Of a DNA stretch of 64,000 nt, positions 59,625 to 64,000 are shown in pieces. Positions within the stretch are counted from its first letter, which is position 1. Each line of letters opens with the position of its first letter. The position numbers were made by a program, and so were the translations under genes. The DNA comes from CAYNLK01 sp964398055 (lineage in GTDB: Bacteria > Chloroflexota > Anaerolineae > 4572-78 > J111): positions 42,005-106,004 of the forward strand of contig CAYNLK010000022.1 of the NCBI GenBank assembly GCA_964398055.1, read 5' to 3'. The notes beneath the pieces were generated by a model, which was not told where the DNA came from, made no database searches, and was given only the letters and a program-made list of their open reading frames with translations.

Positions 59625-60140
59625 CTAGCCCAATAACCTCGCCCGAACAGCCGCAGTAATTTCATCCACCGAAGCCATCACCAACAACCCTTCGGCCGGT
59701 TGTGGTTCAAGCACGGTCACATCCCAACTGCGCAGGGTGGTGATACTTTGGGCCACCCGGGGATGGTTGTACAAAGCCTGATTCATCGACGGGGCGACAA
59801 TCACCGGCCAACCGGCCCCAATGGCCTCGGCGACCAACGAGTGGGCCAGGGTGTCGGCAATGCCCTGGCTGATTTTATTGAGGGTGTTAAAGGTGGCGGG
59901 CGCCACCAGGGTGAGTCCGGGCTGGCGTTCATTAACCATCACCGGATCAAAGTAACTATCGATCAGGGTGTGCCCCTGCTGGTCAACCAGGTTGTAGGGG
60001 CTAATTACATTGGGAGCATTGTTAGTGAGGATAGTGTACACAGGCAAGTCAAATTGGGTCAGCGCCGCCAGCAAGTCGGGCACGATGCGGGCCGAACTGG
60101 CCCCGGACACGACCAGGTAGATAGCCTTCAACTCAGCCAT
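59625..60140 (-). CDS. Flavoprotein of the PPC-decarboxylase/UbiX fold
   Basis: Protein of 171 residues. Flavoprotein (HFCD-family) signatures: YLVVSGASSARI near the N-terminus, LVAPATFNTLNKISQGIADTL and the active-site-like loop VAPSMNQALYNHP, which parallels the PAMN motif of phosphopantothenoylcysteine decarboxylase. An isolated domain without the CoaB half. The reaction cannot be assigned. Same strand as the DtxR gene, 22 bp after it, so probably co-transcribed. Confidence 0.82.
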   Translation of the reverse strand: MAELKAIYLVVSGASSARIVPDLLAALTQFDLPVYTILTNNAPNVISPYNLVDQQGHTLIDSYFDPVMVNERQPGLTLVAPATFNTLNKISQGIADTLAHSLVAEAIGAGWPVIVAPSMNQALYNHPRVAQSITTLRSWDVTVLEPQPAEGLLVMASVDEITAAVRARLLG

Positions 60141-60162
60141 TGAGCCAGACCTCCGGAAATGG

Positions 60163-60831
60163 TTAATTTTGCAGAACTACCAAAACTGACTTGGCCGCCT
60201 GGTAACCCAGGTTATACTGTTTTTCGCCTATCTGCAACATGAGCGGCCCATCAAAAGGGGCGCAAGCCAGCAACTCGACATCGGTGCCGGGGTAGATGCC
60301 CATCTCCCCCAGGTAGCGCAGCAGGTCAGGGTCATGATCATCCACCTCCACCACCACCAGCCTATCGCCGGCCTGCATGTCCACCAGCCGGCCGCTATCG
60401 GGCTGCTGGACCGAACCGGTGCGAGAAGGGATCGGGGCGCCATGCGGGTCAAAAGCAGGATCACCCAGAGCCGCGGCCATCCGCTCTTCCAGGTCTTCGC
60501 TAATAACGTGCTCCAACTTTTCCGCCTCCTCGTGGACGCGGTCCCAGGGCACGCCCAGGGCTTCGGCCAGGTACAGCTCGATCAGGCGATGATGACGCAC
60601 CACTTCCAGGGCCAGTTTCTCACCCGCTGGCGTAAATTTGACCCCTTGATAAGGCTCGTAATTCAACAAATTAAGCTCGGCCAGCTTTTTGCACATGTTG
60701 GTCACGGAAGCCGGAGCCACCCCCATCGTTTCGGCCAGGGCCGACGTGGTCACCGGGCCGCCCAACTCAAGGAGCTTGTAGATGGCTTTTAGATAATCTT
60801 CCATGGCCTGGCTGATAAGTGTTCGATCCAC
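60163..60831 (-). CDS. DtxR/MntR-family metalloregulator with FeoA-like domain
   Basis: Iron- or manganese-dependent repressor, 222 residues. N-terminal winged helix (MEDYLKAIYKLLELGG, APASVTNMCKKLAELNLLNY), dimerisation/metal domain (RHHRLIELYLAEALGVPWDRVHEEA, seen as VRHHRLIELYL and HEEAEKLEHVIS), and C-terminal FeoA/SH3-like domain (YLGEMGIYPGTDVEL). Metal ligands His and Glu in HRLIE and HEEAE are present. Likely controls metal uptake; targets are not in the window. Confidence 0.93.
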   Translation of the reverse strand: MDRTLISQAMEDYLKAIYKLLELGGPVTTSALAETMGVAPASVTNMCKKLAELNLLNYEPYQGVKFTPAGEKLALEVVRHHRLIELYLAEALGVPWDRVHEEAEKLEHVISEDLEERMAAALGDPAFDPHGAPIPSRTGSVQQPDSGRLVDMQAGDRLVVVEVDDHDPDLLRYLGEMGIYPGTDVELLACAPFDGPLMLQIGEKQYNLGYQAAKSVLVVLQN

Positions 60832-60951
60832 CGACCTACCCCGTTTACGTGAATTTTCTTACCAAATTCTACATCACGATGGCTGAAAGTACAAGCACTC
60901 TAATAAACATCAACCAGCGGGCGGCCCGTTGCTCAGCAATTTAGCCGTGAC

Positions 60952-61599
60952 TTATTTTTCAGAGATGGTGATCGGTTCACCCATAACCGGGGCCGGCTGC
61001 CGCCGGAGCACATCGAGGAGGGCGATGAAAGTGGCGGGAATTTCCCGTAATTTTGACCAGCCAATCGAGCGGGGATGATACGCCTGCAGATCAGCGCTCA
61101 CCCCGACCGCTTCCAGCCCCAGATTGCGGCAAATGAACAAGGCCCGGGGCAGGTGAAAAGCCTGGGTCACCAAAATGGCCGACTCCAGTTGAAAAATGGC
61201 CCTGGCCCGGTAACAAGTGTCATACGTGCGCCGGCCGGCGTAATCCAACTGAATATCTTCGGCCGGAACGCCCCGGCTCACGGCGTAGGCCATCATCCGC
61301 CCCGGCTCATTGTAATCCACAAAACGATTATCGCCGCTCAGGAGCAGTTTTTGCACTTTGCCGGCCCGGTACAACTGCACAGCCGTCTCCACCCGGTCTT
61401 GCAGCATAACGCTCAGGCGACCATCGGGATAAACCCTGGCCCCAAACACAATCGCCACCCGCGCCGGTGCAACCGCGTCGGCCGGGTAGATGAAGCGGCT
61501 GTAATAACGGTCGAGCCAGCCCGGCCACAGCCCAACGATGGCGATCAACCCTAAACCCACCCCAAGACCAATCCAGAGTGCTCTGTTACGAGGCCACAT
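60952..61599 (-). CDS. SanA/YdcF-like DUF218 membrane protein
   Basis: Protein of 215 residues from ATG 61599. One N-terminal transmembrane helix (ALWIGLGVGLGLIAIVGLWPG), then a DUF218 domain: VAIVFGARVYPDGRLSVML, KLLLSGDNRF, VPAEDIQLDYAGRRTYDTCY and AILVTQAFHLPRALFICR. SanA relatives affect envelope permeability to vancomycin in enteric bacteria; the chemistry is unknown. The longer frame to 61671 runs through a repeat and is not preferred. Confidence 0.88.
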   Translation of the reverse strand: MWPRNRALWIGLGVGLGLIAIVGLWPGWLDRYYSRFIYPADAVAPARVAIVFGARVYPDGRLSVMLQDRVETAVQLYRAGKVQKLLLSGDNRFVDYNEPGRMMAYAVSRGVPAEDIQLDYAGRRTYDTCYRARAIFQLESAILVTQAFHLPRALFICRNLGLEAVGVSADLQAYHPRSIGWSKLREIPATFIALLDVLRRQPAPVMGEPITISEK

Positions 61600-61632
61600 A
61601 TTTACATTACCATCCCCAAAAATTTTGAGTAA

Positions 61633-61657
61633 GGTCGTTTGGCCGAACGCCCCTACA
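61633..61657. repeat. GTAGGGGCGTTCGGCC-type palindrome
   Basis: Minus strand reads TGTAGGGGCGTTCGGCCAAA, with an imperfect palindrome CGTTTGGCCGAACG at its core. Shares TGTAGGGGCG with the element at 63726. The gap 61600-61766 shows no gene. Confidence 0.5.
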
Positions 61658-61766
61658 AAATAAAGAATCAACGCTACCTTAGATGTAGCTCAGTTTATGC
61701 CTGTTCAAAGGCTAAAGCTGGTTGCCTGGCTAACGCCTTCCCCACAGTTCCGCCGCTGGCAACCGG

Positions 61767-62585
61767 CTACTCGCTCCGGGTGAGCGGCACAAAGCGCACA
61801 CCGCCCCAATTGTAACGGAGAATTTCCTCGCCCCGGCGCTCCAACACCCACAGACTCTGGTAGCCGCCCGGCGGACCAATTGGAATGACCATCTTGCCGC
61901 CATCGGCCAGTTGGTTGACCAGTGGCTGGGGCACGTGGTCGGGAGCCGCGGTGACGATAATCGCCTCGAACGGGGCATACTCCTCCCACCCCCAGTAACC
62001 ATCGGCCTGTTTAGCCACTATTTGATGGTATCCCAACTGCTCAAAGGTTGTCTGAGCACGCTCGGCCAGTTCCGGGACGATCTCGATGGTGTAGACCTGG
62101 TCGGTCAGCTCGGCCAGGATGGCCGCCTGGTAACCCGAACCGGTGCCGATCTCCAACACCCGCTCGCCCGGTTGGAGGTCGATCAGATCGGTCATCAAAG
62201 CGACGATGTACGGTTGCGAGATGGTCTGGCCGTAACCGATGGGCAGCGGGTGGTCATTGTAGGCCATCTCCCGCACGTCAGCCGGCACAAATTCGTGGCG
62301 GGGCACGCTCCGCATCGCTGCCAGCACGGCCGGGTCGGCCACATCCCGGGCTTGAATCTGGTGTCTGACCATCGCCTCACGCGGCGCGGCATAAGGATCG
62401 ACCGGGGTAGCGATAGGGGCCGTTTCAGCCCGGCTAACATCGGTGGCTGCGGCCGCGTTGGCAATAATCGCCGTAGCCATTGGCGCGGCCGGTCCAGGCG
62501 ACGCCGCCGGGGCGCACGCCGTCGCCAGCCCCAGCAGCAGCGCCGCCAGCAGCCATCTCCAATTTCTCATCATCCATCCGGCCAT
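61767..62585 (-). CDS. Exported protein-L-isoaspartate O-methyltransferase homologue
   Basis: Protein of 272 residues. N-terminal hydrophobic segment RWLLAALLLGLATAC (Cys24, lipobox-like), then an Ala/Pro/Thr spacer of about 45 residues, then a complete PIMT domain: VPRHEFVPADVREMAYNDHP, PIGYGQTISQPYIVALM, SAM motif VLEIGTGSGYQAAILAEL and VTAAPDHVPQPLVNQL. PIMT repairs isoaspartyl residues with SAM. An external location would be odd because SAM is cytosolic. AAGGA precedes ATG 62585. The protein could be N-in with the domain in the cytosol. Confidence 0.88.
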   Translation of the reverse strand: MAGWMMRNWRWLLAALLLGLATACAPAASPGPAAPMATAIIANAAAATDVSRAETAPIATPVDPYAAPREAMVRHQIQARDVADPAVLAAMRSVPRHEFVPADVREMAYNDHPLPIGYGQTISQPYIVALMTDLIDLQPGERVLEIGTGSGYQAAILAELTDQVYTIEIVPELAERAQTTFEQLGYHQIVAKQADGYWGWEEYAPFEAIIVTAAPDHVPQPLVNQLADGGKMVIPIGPPGGYQSLWVLERRGEEILRYNWGGVRFVPLTRSE

Positions 62586-62642
62586 CGGACAATCCTTTCC
62601 GGGGTGGAGCGGGGAGGGTGGAGTGTGATGCGAAAGATTCTA

Positions 62643-62680
62643 CATTTCACGCTTTACGCTTTACGCTTTACGTTTCACAC
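62643..62680. repeat. CACGCTTTACGCTTTACG-type repeat
   Basis: Four or more tandem units of 7-8 bases (TTTCACGCTTTACGCTTTACG, TTTACGTTTCAC) in the intergenic region between the methyltransferase and the hydrolase. Confidence 0.65.
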
Positions 62681-62760
62681 TACTCCTGCCCTGCCGCTCA
62701 ATTTGAATTCACCTATGTGATTATACCGGATTTTGGAGTGGGCGGCCAAAATTTTGCTCC

Positions 62761-62789
62761 TTTGTCCGCCCCCGCCTTTCGAGTATAAT
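62761..62789 (+). promoter_or_regulatory. Promoter for the alpha/beta hydrolase gene
   Basis: TTTGTC (62761-62766), 17-bp spacer, perfect TATAAT (62784-62789). Transcription would start near 62796, downstream of the GTG at 62792, supporting the GTG at 62822 as translation start. Confidence 0.55.
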
Positions 62790-62821
62790 GGGTGGGTAAG
62801 CATAAATGGGAGTTCAAAAAA

Positions 62822-63691
62822 GTGATCGGCGACCCGGAGATTTCTTCCTTTCAACTCGATAGGATCAGCCTCAGCTACCGCGAATGGCCGGGCCAACAGG
62901 GACCGGTGATTTGCCTGCCCAGTTTAACCGGTCACAAGGGCGCTTTTAACACTCTGGCCGAGGCGCTGGCGCCAGCCTTTCACCTGGTAGCGCTAGACCT
63001 GCGCGGCCGGGGCGACAGCGATAAACCGGCCCAAGGGTATGGCTACGCTTACCATGCCGGGGATATTCTCCAATTTGCCGATGGCCGCGGCTTTGACTCC
63101 TTCGTCGTCCTGGGCCATTCCTTTGGGGCCTCGGTGGCCGTTTACCTGGCCTCTATTCGACCGGAGCGGGCGCGTGCCGTCATCTTGCTCGACGGCGGGG
63201 CCGACCCAAAACAAGAGGTCTTGGAGGCTATGCGGCCGCTGGTGCGTCACCTCAACACGGTCTATCCTTCGATGGAAGCTTATCTGGAGCGGATGGGTCG
63301 CCTGCCTTTTTACCAGCCCTGGTCGGCCACCCTGGAACGATATTTGCGCGAGGATGTCGAGACCCTGGCCGATGGCCGGGTCCGGCCTAAGGCTTCCGGC
63401 CAGGCCATCGAAGCGGAGCTAAACGCGGGGGCCTATTACAGCATGTGCCTGCACTTTCCGGCGCTAACCTGCCCGGTGCTATTCATTCGTCCCCGGCAGG
63501 GCTTGCTCGGCGAGGAGGCCCACATTTTTACCGAACGGGAAGCATCCGCGGTGGTGGCCTGGATTGCCAACTGCTGGCGGGTGGATTTGCCCGGGGTGAA
63601 CCACTACACCATGCTGCTCCACGACCATCCCCCGGTAATACCACCGATCCGAGCCTTTTTGGGCGAAGTTTTACGAGACAAGGCCGGGTAA
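62822..63691 (+). CDS. Alpha/beta hydrolase
   Basis: Protein of 289 residues from GTG 62822, with a GGGAG site about ten bases upstream and the start lying after the predicted transcription start. Oxyanion region LPSLTGHKGAFN, LDLRGRGDSDKP, nucleophile Ser in LGHSFGAS, and catalytic His in GVNHYTML. Typical of hydrolase/haloperoxidase-like enzymes; the substrate is unknown. An upstream GTG (62792) would add ten residues. Confidence 0.9.
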   Translation: MIGDPEISSFQLDRISLSYREWPGQQGPVICLPSLTGHKGAFNTLAEALAPAFHLVALDLRGRGDSDKPAQGYGYAYHAGDILQFADGRGFDSFVVLGHSFGASVAVYLASIRPERARAVILLDGGADPKQEVLEAMRPLVRHLNTVYPSMEAYLERMGRLPFYQPWSATLERYLREDVETLADGRVRPKASGQAIEAELNAGAYYSMCLHFPALTCPVLFIRPRQGLLGEEAHIFTEREASAVVAWIANCWRVDLPGVNHYTMLLHDHPPVIPPIRAFLGEVLRDKAG

Positions 63692-63725
63692 TTGACCGGC
63701 GCAATGAACTTCTAAAAACCGATCG

Positions 63726-63820
63726 TTACCCGACAAAACCACGTGTAGGGGCGACCCCTTGTGGTCGCCCTATGGGGCAGACACAAGGTCTGCCCCTACA
63801 CAGGGTGGAATGTCGGGTAA
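63726..63820. mobile_element. 95-bp nested-palindrome element
   Basis: Outer inverted repeat TTACCCGACA/TGTCGGGTAA (63726-63735, 63811-63820) encloses GTGTAGGGGC/GCCCCTACAC (63743-63752, 63792-63801). Two inner hairpins follow, GGCGACC/GGTCGCC and GGGGCAGAC/GTCTGCCCC. It is non-coding; similar TGTAGGGGCGACC sequences are widespread in bacteria. Confidence 0.6.
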
Positions 63821-63960
63821 TGAATGCGGCCATTACAATCTCAAAATCTTCATTGGGTAGCAATGAATTCCTGGCAAATTCTTGTTCATACGAAAAGCCT
63901 TTTCTTGTATACCAATCAGAAGAAAAAACCTCTAAATATTCACAAATGTTGTCAACGGCT

Positions 63961-63998
63961 GAAAAGTGTACCAAATTCAGCGGTTGAAAAGTGTACCA
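63961..63998. repeat. Direct repeat GAAAAGTGTACCA at the window edge
   Basis: CTGAAAAGTGTACCA and TTGAAAAGTGTACCA lie 25 bp apart. Such repeated ends resemble an IS21-like element, but the element itself would be outside the window. The preceding 63825-63960 is visibly AT-rich and carries no supported gene. Confidence 0.4.
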
Positions 63999-64000
63999 CT

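Noticed and set aside
63726..63974. Open frame of 82 codons on the minus strand
   Set aside because: Its C-terminal third is the translation of the palindromic repeat, there is no ribosome site, and no family is recognised. A decayed gene fragment is possible but not supported.

Overview
The window looks like a chromosomal segment of a Chloroflexota bacterium, most likely Anaerolineae-like. This is an inference from style, with no rRNA present to confirm it. The signs are fairly high GC by eye, exported proteins with long Pro/Thr linkers, many lipoproteins with TolB, NHL, SH3b or LysM modules, non-cellulosomal cohesin and dockerin modules, F420 (cofC) and molybdopterin (moeA) genes, and intergenic regions full of short degenerate repeats. 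No rRNA, convincing tRNA, CRISPR array or complete IS element was found.

Layout. 0.1-6.1 kb (minus): SH3b/propeller lipoprotein, a split MacAB-type exporter and a Yip1-like membrane protein. 6.3-8.6 kb (plus): a histidine kinase/response regulator pair. 8.8-11.4 kb (plus): an NHL lipoprotein translationally coupled to a SpoIIE-type phosphatase. 11.4-17.5 kb: hemA-moeA, two EamA transporters, a cupin, and an inositol-monophosphatase-like gene behind a structured leader. 17.8-22.1 kb (plus): a large secreted DUF11-like protein and a lipoprotein fusing an intradiol-dioxygenase domain to an M1 peptidase. 22.4-26.2 kb: small housekeeping and membrane genes. 26.1-32.2 kb (minus): cofC, a phosphodiesterase lipoprotein, a Ser/Thr kinase with FHA domain, a SleB-like wall hydrolase, a glyoxalase-like protein and a cohesin-LysM lipoprotein. 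32.4-36.3 kb: a chlorite-dismutase/HemQ-like protein, an aminotransferase, panB and an atypical SDR.

36.5-44.6 kb (minus) is the most distinctive region. Five adjacent genes encode a dockerin-bearing subtilase, a cohesin-TM-TPR protein, a PGRP-cohesin-dockerin protein, a smaller paralogue of it without the PGRP domain, and a cohesin-like/dockerin protein. With the cohesin-LysM lipoprotein at 31-32 kb they could form a cell-surface assembly with wall anchors, a membrane anchor, bridging units and a protease. The PGRP domain appears to have lost two of its three zinc ligands, so it may bind peptidoglycan rather than cut it. A divergent orphan response regulator flanks the cluster.

44.9-57.6 kb (plus) is a glycan/cell-envelope region: acetyltransferase, methyltransferase, nucleotide-sugar epimerases, two polytopic glycosyltransferase-like proteins, an MFS-HEAT fusion, a VapBC pair with a consensus promoter, and an APS/PAPS reductase. 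57.6-63.7 kb holds a DUF4139 protein, a flavoprotein, a DtxR-type regulator with FeoA domain, a SanA-like protein, an exported isoaspartyl-methyltransferase homologue and an alpha/beta hydrolase. The right edge has a nested-palindrome element and what may be the end of an IS.

Repeats recur throughout: degenerate 7-8 bp repeat blocks (some translated in frame inside glycosyltransferase genes), a GGTGACCGGCAC palindrome at two sites, a 171-bp MITE-like element, and TGTAGGGGCG palindromes.
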